DNA of 40,544 nt from Burkholderiaceae bacterium. Lineage in GTDB: Bacteria > Pseudomonadota > Gammaproteobacteria > Burkholderiales > Burkholderiaceae_C. Position numbers and translations under genes: made by a program. Each line of letters opens with the position of its first letter. Within the stretch, counting starts at the first letter, position 1. The stretch is from the NCBI GenBank assembly GCA_019234815.1, contig JAFALA010000084.1, positions 1 through 40,544 of the forward strand. The letters are read 5' to 3'. Under the pieces are notes generated by a model. That model saw only the letters and a program-made list of their open reading frames with translations, had not been told where the DNA came from and searched no databases. Below are positions 1-8,560 of the stretch, in pieces.

Positions 1-84
1 TGCTCCGTAATGGCCCGTAACCTCCGCGCCAAATTGGCCTCATTGGACCCGGGTAAGCCCGAGCGTATAAGGGCTTTCATCTAG
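1..84 (+). CDS. 3' end of an unidentified gene (partial)
   Basis: One frame stays open from the window edge to a TAG at 82-84, while the other two plus-strand frames close within the first 20 bases. Of its 27 codons, about 19 end in G or C, like the real genes here. The basic tail contains MARNLRAKLASLDPG and ends RIRAFI. I do not recognise the family. A rho-independent terminator follows at 149-180, which fits a gene ending here. It could also be a chance open stretch, because so little of it is visible. Confidence 0.4.
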   Translation, partial: CSVMARNLRAKLASLDPGKPERIRAFI

Positions 85-148
85 TTTATGATTGCGACTA
101 CTTCGTGACCGAGGTCTGCTCATTGAGGTGGATCAGGCTTGAAGGCAT

Positions 149-180
149 GCCCGCAGGTCAAAAGCCAGCGGGCGTTTTTG
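149..180 (+). terminator. Rho-independent terminator
   Basis: Six-base arms GCCCGC (149-154) and GCGGGC (168-173) enclose a 13-base loop and are followed by GTTTTTG. It probably ends the transcript of the gene whose tail is at the window start and separates it from the tonB operon. Confidence 0.65.
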
Positions 181-438
181 TTGAACTTGGGTCGAATCGC
201 GTCCTGTTTGCTGAGTGTTGATGTTCATCCTGCATCTGATCGTGCCTTTCGCGGCCAACATGAAAGTGGCTCTTGAAAGAGCTCATTTCATCGCTGGCTG
301 TGGCCGAGTCAGTGGCACGCTTCTTGCAAGAAGCCGTCTCTGGCTCGGATCGGGCGTGTTGCCTTTGCAGGGGAGCGCCGACGCCGTTGGGGCGCGAGCC
401 ATGATGAAAGAGTTTGGCCGTCATATGAAGGAGCGCGC
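181..438. other. tonB upstream region, no clear operator
   Basis: This 258-base stretch separates the terminator from tonB. I see a good ribosome site (AAGGAG) about 8 bases before the tonB ATG. I looked for a Fur box (19-bp GATAATGATAATCATTATC type) and found no convincing match. A 75-codon frame running into tonB has mixed codon use and no recognisable product, so I do not call it. Confidence 0.4.
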
Positions 439-1083
439 ATGAACTTTGCGCAGGAGAACAATCGCTCGTCGCATGTGACCGGATTTGGCATCGTGATTCT
501 CATTCACGTGCTGATCATCTGGGCACTGGCGAGTGGATTGGCAAAGAAAGTCGTTCAGGCCATCGCGCCGATCGAAACCAAGGTGATCGAGGAGGTCAAG
601 AAGCCGCCGCCGCCACCGGAGAAGGTGGTGCCGCCGCCGCCCGATTTGAAGGCGCCGCCGCCGCCCTTCATTCCCCCGCCTGAAGTGCAGGTCACGGCCC
701 CCACGCCGCCGGCACCGACGATTGCTGCACAGTCCAGCACGCCGCCGGTCAACCGCGACGTGCGTCCGGCACCGGCACCTGCCGTGGCAGCACCGCCTGC
801 ACCCAAGCCCACCGGCCCGATCAAGGCCAGCATGGTCTGCACCAAAATGGGCAAGCCTGAGATGCCGGCTGTCAACTGGGCAGGCACGGCCGAATTCAAG
901 GCCATCGCCACCGTCAAGGCGGGCCGTGTGGTCAGCGCTGAAATCCAGGTCATCCATGGTGCCAGCGACCGCAAGGCGCAGCGCGCCCTGATCAACACGA
1001 TCCAGGCAACCTTGGCCGACACCTATGAGTGCCCGGGCGACCACGTGTTCGAACAGGACTTCGTCTTCAACATGAATGAGTGA
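439..1083 (+). CDS. tonB: Energy transducer TonB
   Basis: TonB couples the inner-membrane proton-motive force, harvested by ExbB/ExbD, to outer-membrane receptors. The 214-residue product starts with a short cytoplasmic tail and one N-terminal membrane anchor (about residues 14-34, GIVILIHVLIIWALASGL). A long periplasmic stretch rich in Pro, Glu and Lys follows, with runs such as KKPPPPPEKVVPPPP. The globular C-terminal domain (about residues 125-214) has a pair of Cys residues, at VCTKMG and YECPGD. The ATG at 439 has AAGGAG 8 bases upstream. It is first in an operon with exbB, two exbD genes and a repeat protein. The C-terminal domain is divergent from enteric TonB, but anchor, proline spacer and context leave little doubt. 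A TonB-dependent receptor lies 37 kb away in the same window; pairing between the two is not shown. Confidence 0.92.
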   Translation: MNFAQENNRSSHVTGFGIVILIHVLIIWALASGLAKKVVQAIAPIETKVIEEVKKPPPPPEKVVPPPPDLKAPPPPFIPPPEVQVTAPTPPAPTIAAQSSTPPVNRDVRPAPAPAVAAPPAPKPTGPIKASMVCTKMGKPEMPAVNWAGTAEFKAIATVKAGRVVSAEIQVIHGASDRKAQRALINTIQATLADTYECPGDHVFEQDFVFNMNE

Positions 1084-1181
1084 TCCGACACACCCGCGTC
1101 GGACTATCAACAAACTGGCGGGGCTATCCAGGCCCGCCACCTCTCAACCTGAATCAGAATCTTTGCGTAGGAGTTGACTCC

Positions 1182-2039
1182 ATGATTTCTCGTATCTCTG
1201 CCCTGTTTGCGGCACTCGCCGTGACCGCCACCCTGGCCGTCTCCCCCGTTACCGCCAGCGCCCAGGACCAAAAGCCTGCCGACGTGGCCGCTTCCGCTCC
1301 CGCTGCTGAAGCTCCCGCTCCGGCCGTGGCCGAAGCGCCGGCTGCCGCCGAAGGCGCCAAGGCTGAAAAGTCCACCGACAACCCCTACGGCCTGATGGCG
1401 ATGGTCAACCACGGCGACGTGGTGTCCAAGACCGTGCTGACGCTGCTGGTCATCATGTCCATGGGCTCGTGGTACATCCTGATCACGAAGCTGTGGGACT
1501 CGCAAAAGCTCTCCAGCGAAGCCAAGGCTGCACGCGCCGGCTTCTTCAAGAAGGCCAGCCTGGCTGAAGGCGTCAAGTCGCTGAGCGAAACCGGCGCCTT
1601 CCGCTACATCGCTCAAAGCGGCATCGAGGCTTCGGAGCACCACGAAGGCGCGCTGACCGAGAACATCGACCACAACAGCTGGGTCACGATGAACGTGGAC
1701 CGCGCCGTCGGCGACGTCAACAGCCGCATGCAAGCCGGCCTGGGCTTCCTGGCCACCGTCGGTTCGACCTCTCCCTTCATCGGCCTGTTCGGTACCGTGT
1801 GGGGCATTCTGCAAGCACTGACCTCGATCGGTGCAGCCGGCCAAGCTTCCATCGACAAGGTGGCAGGCCCCGTGGGTGAAGCGCTGATCATGACCGCCAT
1901 CGGTCTGGGCGTGGCCGTGCCGGCCGTGCTGGGCTACAACTGGCTGGTCAACCGCAACAAGGGCATCATGGCCCAAGTGCGCGCCTTTGCTGCCGACCTG
2001 CACGGCGTGCTGATGGGCAACCGTCAAGTCAAGCGTTAA
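1182..2039 (+). CDS. exbB: ExbB proton-channel subunit (MotA/TolQ/ExbB family)
   Basis: ExbB forms the pentameric inner-membrane channel that surrounds ExbD and powers TonB. I place the start at the ATG at 1182, preceded by GTAGGAGT, not further upstream, because it begins a clear signal-like segment (MISRISALFAALAVTATLA, cut near ASAQ). An Ala/Pro-rich linker (about residues 30-65) follows. Three membrane spans come next: near residues 80-100 (LTLLVIMSMGSWYILI), and a pair near 190-250 that carries the family motif FIGLFGTVWGILQAL and ends in AIGLGVAVPAVLGYN. The 285-residue length and cleavable Ala-rich N-terminus match the longer ExbB form of many proteobacteria; enteric ExbB is shorter. 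It lies 98 bases after tonB and 24 bases before exbD. Confidence 0.93.
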   Translation: MISRISALFAALAVTATLAVSPVTASAQDQKPADVAASAPAAEAPAPAVAEAPAAAEGAKAEKSTDNPYGLMAMVNHGDVVSKTVLTLLVIMSMGSWYILITKLWDSQKLSSEAKAARAGFFKKASLAEGVKSLSETGAFRYIAQSGIEASEHHEGALTENIDHNSWVTMNVDRAVGDVNSRMQAGLGFLATVGSTSPFIGLFGTVWGILQALTSIGAAGQASIDKVAGPVGEALIMTAIGLGVAVPAVLGYNWLVNRNKGIMAQVRAFAADLHGVLMGNRQVKR

Positions 2040-2063
2040 TTTCCCACTGCCTGGAGCCACACC

Positions 2064-2489
2064 ATGGCAATGAACGTCGGATCCTCCTCGGGTGAAGACG
2101 AAGTGGTCTCGGCCATCAACACCACGCCCCTCGTGGACGTGATGTTGGTGCTGCTGATCATCTTCCTCATCACCGTGCCGGTGGTGACGCAATCGGTGAA
2201 CCTGAATCTCCCCAAGGAGACCAACATCGTGCGCGTGACCAAGCCGGAGAACATTGAAATTGCAGTGACCAAAGATGGCGACATGTATTGGTACACCAAG
2301 CAATTGGCGGACACGGATGATCTGTTCGATCATCTGAAGAAGATCGCCGTGTTGAACCCGCAGCCTGAAGTGCACATCCGCGGCGACGACAAGGCACGTT
2401 ACGAGTCGGTCGGCAAGGTGGTGTACACCTGCCAGCGCGCGGGCATCATGAAGATCAGCTTCGTGACCGAACCGCCAGCGCGCAACTGA
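2064..2489 (+). CDS. exbD: ExbD biopolymer transport protein (first copy)
   Basis: ExbD sits inside the ExbB pentamer and carries the proton-accepting aspartate. The 141-residue protein has a cytoplasmic head, one membrane span (about residues 20-42) with the signature INTTPLVDVMLVLLIIFLIT containing the conserved Asp, and a periplasmic alpha/beta domain with the motif EVHIRGDDKARYESV. It is the first of two adjacent exbD genes and ends 16 bases before the next. The two proteins share their N-termini (MAMNVGSSSG here, MGMNVGSSSG there), so a tandem duplication followed by divergence is likely. Confidence 0.93.
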   Translation: MAMNVGSSSGEDEVVSAINTTPLVDVMLVLLIIFLITVPVVTQSVNLNLPKETNIVRVTKPENIEIAVTKDGDMYWYTKQLADTDDLFDHLKKIAVLNPQPEVHIRGDDKARYESVGKVVYTCQRAGIMKISFVTEPPARN

Positions 2490-2505
2490 AGCCGGGAGCA
2501 CAAAC

Positions 2506-2934
2506 ATGGGAATGAATGTAGGAAGCTCGTCGGGCTCGGATGAACCGGAAGTGATGATGGACGTCAACACCACGCCGTTGATCGACGTGATGTTGGTGCT
2601 GCTGGTGATGTTGATCATCACCATTCCGATCCAGTTGCACTCGGTGAACCTGAACATGCCCAACGGCAGTCCGCCGCCGATCACCAAGGAACCGGTGGTG
2701 GTCGAGATCTTCATCGATTTCGACGGCACGGTGCTGTGGAACGGCGAAGCGGTCGACAAGCCGGCGCTGGAAGCCAAGCTGAAGGCTGCTGCCACGGCGG
2801 AAGACCAGCCTGAAGTTCACATCAAGCCCAACAAGCTGGTGGACTACGGTGCGGTTGCCGCGGTGATGGCCGCTGCCCAGCGTCTTGGCGTGACCAAGAT
2901 GGGTATCGTGGGCAACGAACAGTTCGTCAAGTAA
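2506..2934 (+). CDS. exbD2: ExbD biopolymer transport protein (second copy)
   Basis: A second ExbD of 142 residues. The span is VNTTPLIDVMLVLLVMLIIT with the conserved membrane Asp, and the periplasmic domain contains EVHIKPNKLVDYGAV. An upstream GGGAG motif precedes the ATG. Two-ExbD operons with tonB and exbB are known in Xanthomonas, where the second ExbD was reported dispensable for iron uptake but needed for other functions; whether that holds here is inference. The two copies are clearly similar in the head and span but differ more in the periplasmic half, which suggests different partners or mixed heteromers. Confidence 0.92.
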   Translation: MGMNVGSSSGSDEPEVMMDVNTTPLIDVMLVLLVMLIITIPIQLHSVNLNMPNGSPPPITKEPVVVEIFIDFDGTVLWNGEAVDKPALEAKLKAAATAEDQPEVHIKPNKLVDYGAVAAVMAAAQRLGVTKMGIVGNEQFVK

Positions 2935-3004
2935 ACGGATATCAATGCATGGGCGCGCTGCTCGACAAGGGTGGCGCGTCCTTTTTGTCATCAGGAGAGA
3001 TGGG

Positions 3005-4261
3005 ATGAAACTCAAGGCACTGGCCACGGCCGCCGTTGGCGCCGTGGCGTTTGTTTTTGGCGCCACGCCGCAAGGCGACTTCGGCTTTGCGCAAGTGCAC
3101 GCGCAGGCTGAAGGCGTGCGCCCCGACGTGGGCAAGCACCTGAAGGACGCCGCCGCGCTGATCAAGAGCGGCAAGTACAAGGAAGCCCTGGCCGCCGTGA
3201 AGGACGCCGAGGGCGTGCCCGGCCGCAATGCCACCGAGAACTACTCGATCGAAGCGATGCGCCTGGCCGCCGCTTCGGGCGCGTCCGACGCCGACACCAT
3301 GGCGCACAGCTTTGATGCGCTCAAGGCCACCGGCAAGCTCGGTTCGGCTGACCAGTTGCGCGACATCGAGTCGATTGCAGGCACCTACCTGCGCAACAAG
3401 GAATACGCCAAGGCCCTGACCTGGTCGCAGCGCTACTTCAAGGAAGGCGGCACCAGCGCCACCATGAAGGAAGTGCAGTCGCAAGCCCAGTTCTACTCGG
3501 GCGACATGACGGCCATCATCAAGGACACCAGCGAAGAGATCAACGCCGACGAAAAGGCCGGCCGCACGCCGCCGCAGGCCAAGCTGAACCTGCTGCTGAA
3601 CGCCGCGATCCGCGCCAAGGACGGCGCCGCCGAAGGCCAGGCGCTCGACAAGCTGCTGAGCTACTACCCCAGCAAGGACCTGTGGGCCAGCGTGCTGGGC
3701 CGCGTGCAGCAGAAGCAGAGCTTCTCCGACCGCTTCGCGCTCGACATCTACCGCCTGCGCCTGGCCACCGGCAACCTGAAGGATGCCAACGACTACATGG
3801 AAATGGCCCAGTTGTCGGTGCAGGCCGGCTTCCCTGACGAAGGCAAGAAGATCTTGGACAAGGGCTTCGCCGCCGGCGTCCTGGGCCAGGGTGCAGAAGG
3901 TGCACGCCACAAGCGCCTGCAGGACCTGATCGTCAAGAAGGTTGCCGAGGCCAAGGCCGCGGCGGCAACGGCCGAGCAGGACGCGCACAACGCCAAGGAC
4001 GGCAACGCCCTGGTCACTCTAGGCCTGGCCTATGCCTTCCGCGGCGACGCCGCCAAGGGCGTCAAGCTGGTGCAGGAAGGCAATGAGAAGGGCGGCTTGA
4101 AGCACCCCGAAGACGGCAAGCTCTACCTGGGCCTGGCGCAGTTCCTGGCCGGCGATACCGCCAAGGCGCAAGCCACCTGGCGCGGCGTCAAGGGCACCGA
4201 TGGCGTGACCGACATTGCGCGTCTGCTGGGCATCTACTCGCGCAGCAACAAGCAGTTCTGA
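3005..4261 (+). CDS. Secreted TPR-like repeat protein of the TonB operon
   Basis: The 418-residue product starts at the ATG at 3005, just after GAGAGATGGG, with a signal sequence (MKLKALATAAVGAVAFVFG, likely cut near AQVHAQA), so it is predicted periplasmic. The mature part is a string of helical hairpins that read like tetratricopeptide repeats: LIKSGKYKEALAAVKDAEG near residue 60, a YAKALTWSQRYFKEGG unit near 138, and LAYAFRGDAAKGVKLVQEG and LAQFLAGDTAKAQATWRGV near the C-terminus. TPR proteins usually act as protein-protein adaptors. It lies 70 bases after exbD2 and before a strong terminator, so it is the last gene of the TonB operon and may be an accessory partner of this TonB system. 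That role is inferred from position. I do not recognise a more specific family. Confidence 0.8.
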   Translation: MKLKALATAAVGAVAFVFGATPQGDFGFAQVHAQAEGVRPDVGKHLKDAAALIKSGKYKEALAAVKDAEGVPGRNATENYSIEAMRLAAASGASDADTMAHSFDALKATGKLGSADQLRDIESIAGTYLRNKEYAKALTWSQRYFKEGGTSATMKEVQSQAQFYSGDMTAIIKDTSEEINADEKAGRTPPQAKLNLLLNAAIRAKDGAAEGQALDKLLSYYPSKDLWASVLGRVQQKQSFSDRFALDIYRLRLATGNLKDANDYMEMAQLSVQAGFPDEGKKILDKGFAAGVLGQGAEGARHKRLQDLIVKKVAEAKAAAATAEQDAHNAKDGNALVTLGLAYAFRGDAAKGVKLVQEGNEKGGLKHPEDGKLYLGLAQFLAGDTAKAQATWRGVKGTDGVTDIARLLGIYSRSNKQF

Positions 4262-4278
4262 TCACGGTTCGAATGCCT

Positions 4279-4314
4279 GAAAAAACGGCCCCTCGGGGCC
4301 GTTTTGTTTTTTTT
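4279..4314 (+). terminator. Rho-independent terminator of the tonB operon
   Basis: A GC-rich hairpin, AAAACGGCCCC-TC-GGGGCCGTTTT (arms about 4282-4305), is followed by GTTTTTTTT. It lies 18 bases after the TPR-like gene and marks the operon end. The flanking A and T tracts could let it also serve the convergent dehydrogenase gene. Confidence 0.9.
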
Positions 4315-4335
4315 AGGCGGGAGCCTGCGCTGGCA

Positions 4336-5094
4336 TCACTTCGGTGCCAGGCGGATGGCGCCGTCCAGGCGGATCACTTCGCCGTTGAGCATGTCGTTGG
4401 TGACGATCTGGTGCACGAGCTTGGCGTAGTCTTCCGGCTTGCCCAGGCGCGAAGGGAAGGGCACGTTGGCGGCCAGCGCGTCCTGCACTTCCTGCGGCAT
4501 GCCGAACAGCATGGGGGTGCCGAAGATGCCGGGGGCGATGGTCATGTTGCGGATGCCGTTGCGGGCCAGGTCGCGCGCGATGGGCAGGGTCATGCCGACC
4601 ACGCCGCCCTTGGATGCGGCATAGGCGGCTTGGCCGATCTGGCCGTCATAGGCCGCCACCGAGGCAGTCGAGATCAGCACGCCGCGCTCGCCGGTGGCTT
4701 CGGGCTCGTTCTTGCTCATGGCTTCCGCGGCCAGGCGGATCATGTTGAAGCTGCCGATCAGGTTGACTGTGATGACCTTGCTGAACGTCGCCAGCGGATG
4801 GGCGCCATCCTTGCCCACGGTTTTGACGGCCGGTGCAATGCCGGCGCAGTTCACCAGGCCCATCAGCTTGCCCATATCCAGGGCCTTGGCGATGACGCAA
4901 TGGCCGTCGGCCTCCTGCGACACGTCGCATTTCACGAAGGCGCCGCCGATTTCGGCCGCCACGGCCTCGCCGCGCTCGATTTGCAGATCGGCGATCACGA
5001 CCTTGGCGCCTTCGCGTGCCAGCATGCGGGCCGTGCCTTCGCCCAGGCCCGACGCGCCGCCGGTGACGATGAATACCTTGCCTGCGATTTCCAT
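4336..5094 (-). CDS. Short-chain 3-hydroxyacyl-CoA dehydrogenase (SDR family)
   Basis: A 252-residue classical SDR most like the type II 3-hydroxyacyl-CoA dehydrogenases (HSD17B10-like), which oxidise 3-hydroxyacyl-CoA or 2-methyl-3-hydroxybutyryl-CoA with NAD in fatty-acid or isoleucine breakdown. The cofactor motif GGASGLG is at residues 12-18, followed by an acidic Asp (VVIADLQ) that favours NAD over NADP. NCAGIAP lies near residue 86 and the catalytic set is Ser (STASVAAY), then Tyr and Lys in YAASK. A GGAG ribosome site precedes the ATG. It is a single gene, convergent with the TonB operon. Its promoter region holds three ACGT units (5115-5130) that look like an operator, consistent with substrate-responsive control. 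The exact acyl-CoA substrate cannot be read from sequence. Confidence 0.88.
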   Translation of the reverse strand: MEIAGKVFIVTGGASGLGEGTARMLAREGAKVVIADLQIERGEAVAAEIGGAFVKCDVSQEADGHCVIAKALDMGKLMGLVNCAGIAPAVKTVGKDGAHPLATFSKVITVNLIGSFNMIRLAAEAMSKNEPEATGERGVLISTASVAAYDGQIGQAAYAASKGGVVGMTLPIARDLARNGIRNMTIAPGIFGTPMLFGMPQEVQDALAANVPFPSRLGKPEDYAKLVHQIVTNDMLNGEVIRLDGAIRLAPK

Positions 5095-5112
5095 GGAAAG
5101 CTCCTGAATGAG

Positions 5113-5133
5113 TTACGTTAACGTAAACGTCAA
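5113..5133. promoter_or_regulatory. Palindromic operator with three ACGT units (LiuR-like)
   Basis: TTACGTTAACGTAA at 5113-5126 is a perfect 14-base palindrome, and a third ACGT follows at 5127-5130, so ACGT recurs every six bases. It lies 19 bases before the dehydrogenase ATG, just upstream of its GGAG ribosome site, where a repressor would block the promoter. The pattern resembles operators of LiuR, the MerR-family repressor of branched-chain amino acid degradation. The assignment is from memory of the motif, and no liuR gene is visible in the window. Confidence 0.55.
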
Positions 5134-5140
5134 TTGTCGG

Positions 5141-5174
5141 ACAAAAACAAAGCCGCTGACCAGCGGCTTTTTTC
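5141..5174 (-). terminator. Rho-independent terminator of adk
   Basis: The stem AGCCGCTG (5151-5158) and CAGCGGCT (5161-5168) closes on a 2-base centre. Read on the minus strand it is followed by TTGTTTTTGT, and read on the plus strand by TTTTT, so it can work both ways. It lies 34 bases after the adk stop. Confidence 0.8.
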
Positions 5175-5207
5175 GGATCTTGAGCGGATCTTGCGTCAGG
5201 CCATGTT

Positions 5208-5985
<778 letters not shown>

Positions 5986-6077
5986 AAAACTGCTTCGAAG
6001 AATAGCATGGAGAGCCCTTCGCGCCGCTGACAGCGCGGCAGCAAAGGGCCGGGTTTAACCCGCATTGCGCCTGCGAT

Positions 6078-6830
6078 TCAGGGCGCCAGCAGGGCTCGGA
6101 CGCGCTCCAGATCTTCCACCGTATCGACCCCCGGGCCGGGTTGCTCGGCGCTGACATGCACGGCGATGTGCTCGCCGTGCCAGAGCACGCGCAGTTGCTC
6201 CAGCGACTCGATGCGTTCCAGCGGGCTGACCGCCAGGGACGGGAAACGCTTGAGAAAACCGGCCCGGTACGCATACAGGCCGACGTGCCGGAGCACTGCG
6301 CCAGGATAGGGCGTGCGGCCCTGTTCCGGGGCATCGCGCCAGAAGGGGATGGGTGCGCGCGAGAAATACAGCGCCAGGCCGGCGGCACTGGTGACCAGCT
6401 TGACCACGTTCGGGTTGGTGTAGTCCGCATCAATGGCGATGGCGTGGCCGACCGTGCCCATCACGCAATGCGGGTGCTGGTCGAGCAGGGCGGCGCAGGC
6501 GCGGATCATGTCGGCGGCAATCAGCGGTTCGTCGCCTTGCACGTTGACGACGGTTTCCGTGTCGGCCAGGCCCAGCAGTTCGCAGGCTTCGGCCAGACGG
6601 TCGCTGCCGCTGGGGTGATCGGGTCGGGTCAGCACGGCCTTGACGTGGTGCCGGGCGCAGGCTTCGGCGATCTCGGGCGCATCCGTGGCGACCACCACCT
6701 GGCGCGCCTGGGCCCGCGCGGCGGCCTGGGCCACGCGCACGATCATCGGCAGGCCATGGATGTCGGCCAGCGGCTTGTTGGGCAGCCGGGTGGATGCCAT
6801 GCGCGCCGGGATGATGACGGAAAAGCTCAT
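6078..6830 (-). CDS. kdsB: 3-deoxy-manno-octulosonate cytidylyltransferase
   Basis: KdsB activates KDO with CTP to CMP-KDO, the donor for the inner core of lipopolysaccharide. The 250-residue protein opens with the nucleotidyltransferase signature [20 protein letters not shown], followed by [10 protein letters not shown], the [12 protein letters not shown] motif and [10 protein letters not shown]. The C-terminal half has the typical [20 protein letters not shown] and [11 protein letters not shown] segments. The start ATG at 6830 overlaps the stop of the Trm112-like gene (ATGA), so the two are translationally coupled. Its partner for use of CMP-KDO (WaaA) is not in this window, but lpxK upstream makes the lipid IVA acceptor. 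Confidence 0.96.
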   Translation of the reverse strand: MSFSVIIPARMASTRLPNKPLADIHGLPMIVRVAQAAARAQARQVVVATDAPEIAEACARHHVKAVLTRPDHPSGSDRLAEACELLGLADTETVVNVQGDEPLIAADMIRACAALLDQHPHCVMGTVGHAIAIDADYTNPNVVKLVTSAAGLALYFSRAPIPFWRDAPEQGRTPYPGAVLRHVGLYAYRAGFLKRFPSLAVSPLERIESLEQLRVLWHGEHIAVHVSAEQPGPGVDTVEDLERVRALLAP

Positions 6831-7048
6831 GGCGAGGGCCCGGACGGCGCTGGCGAATTCGCGCCCGTGCTCGCGCCAGCGTCCAGCGAGCGCGCCTCGG
6901 GCTCCAGCATCACCGGGATGCCGTCGCGCACCGGAAAAGCGAGCTTGTCGGCATGGCAGACCAGTTCGTGCGTGGCGGTATTGCGCACATGTTCGAGCGG
7001 GCCCTTGCACAGGGGGCACACCAGCATTTCCAGCAGTCGGTTGTCCAT
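6827..7048 (-). CDS. Trm112/YcaR-like small protein
   Basis: A 73-residue protein of the Trm112 (UPF0434, YcaR) family. It has [13 protein letters not shown] near the N-terminus, where C-P-L-C is the remnant of a zinc-ribbon knuckle, then [20 protein letters not shown], the hallmark of the family. Relatives in eukaryotes and archaea activate methyltransferases; the bacterial role is not settled. It sits between lpxK and kdsB, as in many Gram-negative bacteria, overlapping kdsB by four bases and following lpxK by one. The last 20 residues (Ala/Pro/Ser-rich) extend past the family core and are likely disordered. Confidence 0.9.
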   Translation of the reverse strand: MDNRLLEMLVCPLCKGPLEHVRNTATHELVCHADKLAFPVRDGIPVMLEPEARSLDAGASTGANSPAPSGPSP

Positions 7049-7049
7049 A

Positions 7050-8102
7050 TCAGGTCAGCAGGGCCTGCAGCTCGTCGTGCAGGGCCTGTTCAAAAGCTTG
7101 TTCGGGTTGGAAGTCTAGCGTCACCACCCAGATCCGTGCTTGTTTGAAGCGTTCGGGCCTGAGTTTGACGGCGTCCTTTTCCGTGACGAGCACGTCCAGC
7201 GGCTCATCCGGCCAGGGCGCGGCGGCGAAATCGAAGTGATCGGGCAGCGGGCAGGGCCAAAAGCCCAGGCCTTTGACGCGTAGCATGCCGAAGAAGCGCT
7301 CCGGCTGCGCCATGCCGGCAGCGGCCCAAAGCGGAGCTTGGCCGTGGCGGGGGCCGCTGAAAGCGTCCAGCTGCTGCCCTTGAGCCGCCTCGCCGCGCCA
7401 CCAGGCCGACAGTTCGGCCGCGCCGCCCAGCCTGCGCTCGGCGATAAAGCCGGGCAGGGCAGTGCTGGGTCGATCGCAGTTGTAGAGCACCAGCTGGCGC
7501 GCGGTGCTGCCTGGTGCTGCAGGCCAGCTGCGGTTCTGCCGCAAGGGGCCGGCCGGCAGCAGCCGGCCATTGCCCAGGCCTCGTTCGTCGAACACCAGCA
7601 CGCTGAGCTGGCGCGGCAGACGCCAGTGCTGCAGGCCGTCGTCGCTGACGAGCAGTTGGACCTCGGGGTGGGCCGCCAGCAGCGTCCGAGCGGCCGCGAT
7701 GCGGTCGGCGCCCACGGCGACCGGCACCTGCGCGCGCAAATGAATCAGCAGCGGCTCGTCGCCGACGTCGGCGGCGGCATCGTCAGCACTGACCAGGCGT
7801 TGCGCATATTTGTCTGAGCGGCCGTAGCCGCGTGAAATCACGCCGGCGGACAGGCCCATCTGCTTGCAGACGCGCAGCAGCGCCAGCGTGGACGGTGTCT
7901 TGCCTGCGCCGCCGACAATCCAGTTGCCCACCACCACGACCGGCACAGGCAGTTGGCCGGCGCGCAGAACTCCGCACTGATACAGCATGGCGCGCAGCCC
8001 CTGCAAGCCGTCGTGCAGGGCGCCGAGCGGACGCAGCGCCTGGGCCAACGCGTCGCCGTCCTGCCAGGCCTGCTGGATGCGCGAGGCCCAGCGCTCGCCC
8101 AT
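7050..8102 (-). CDS. lpxK: Tetraacyldisaccharide 4'-kinase
   Basis: LpxK phosphorylates tetraacyldisaccharide-1-phosphate to lipid IVA on the inner face of the cytoplasmic membrane, the sixth step of lipid A synthesis. The N-terminal amphipathic helix (IQQAW through [11 protein letters not shown]) precedes the P-loop [13 protein letters not shown] near residue 60. SRGYGR, DEPLLIH and the catalytic [10 protein letters not shown] motif follow, as does the lid region [20 protein letters not shown] use the ATG at 8102 (MGERWASR); a TTG at 8114 that overlaps the exbD stop would add four residues and is equally possible, since neither has a strong ribosome site. It is coupled to the ExbB/ExbD genes upstream and the Trm112-like gene downstream. 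Confidence 0.95.
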   Translation of the reverse strand: MGERWASRIQQAWQDGDALAQALRPLGALHDGLQGLRAMLYQCGVLRAGQLPVPVVVVGNWIVGGAGKTPSTLALLRVCKQMGLSAGVISRGYGRSDKYAQRLVSADDAAADVGDEPLLIHLRAQVPVAVGADRIAAARTLLAAHPEVQLLVSDDGLQHWRLPRQLSVLVFDERGLGNGRLLPAGPLRQNRSWPAAPGSTARQLVLYNCDRPSTALPGFIAERRLGGAAELSAWWRGEAAQGQQLDAFSGPRHGQAPLWAAAGMAQPERFFGMLRVKGLGFWPCPLPDHFDFAAAPWPDEPLDVLVTEKDAVKLRPERFKQARIWVVTLDFQPEQAFEQALHDELQALLT

Positions 8103-8110
8103 GTCTGGGC

Positions 8111-8560
8111 TCAATGCGCCGCGTCCTGGGCGCTCGTGGCATCCGCCGCGCCGCTGCCCTGGCTGGCAAAGGTCAGGCGGGCCAGGCCTGCGCGCCGGGC
8201 CGCGTCCATCACGTTGATGACCGACTGGTGCGCGGCGGCGGCATCGGCGGAGATCACCACCATCATGTCGGCCTGGCCGGCCGCGGCGGCGCGCAGGCCG
8301 TCCGCTAACAGGTCGATCGAGCGTCCGTCCACCGCCTGGTGGTTGATGGCGTAACGACCGTCGGCGGCAATCGCCACGATGATCTCGTGCGGATGCTCCT
8401 TGAGCCGCTCGGCGTCGGCCACCGGCAGGTTGACCTGCAGCTCGGTGAACTTGGAGTAGCTGGTGGAGAGCATCAGGAAGATCAGGATCACCAGCAGCAC
8501 GTCGATGAAGGGGATCAGGTTGATTTCGGGCTGCTCGGCCTCGCGCTGCCGGAATTTCAT
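8111..8560 (-). CDS. ExbD/TolR-family protein of the lpxK operon
   Basis: A 149-residue ExbD/TolR-type protein. The span near residues 15-38 carries INLIPFIDVLLVILIFLMLS with the conserved Asp, and the periplasmic part has FTELQVNLPVAD and DMMVVISADAAAAHQSVINV. It overlaps the ExbB-like gene upstream by four bases (ATGA) and abuts lpxK. ExbD/TolR proteins use proton flow to drive a periplasmic partner. No TonB or TolA gene is next to it, so its partner may be the TonB at 439 or another protein elsewhere. This pair differs clearly from the copies in the tonB operon. Confidence 0.9.
   Translation of the reverse strand: MKFRQREAEQPEINLIPFIDVLLVILIFLMLSTSYSKFTELQVNLPVADAERLKEHPHEIIVAIAADGRYAINHQAVDGRSIDLLADGLRAAAAGQADMMVVISADAAAAHQSVINVMDAARRAGLARLTFASQGSGAADATSAQDAAH

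Noticed and set aside
181..438. Fur box in front of tonB
   Set aside because: No 19-base match to the consensus is visible on either strand.
215..442. A 75-codon frame running into tonB
   Set aside because: It starts at GTG without ribosome site, has mixed codon use and no recognisable product; tonB has its own ribosome site.
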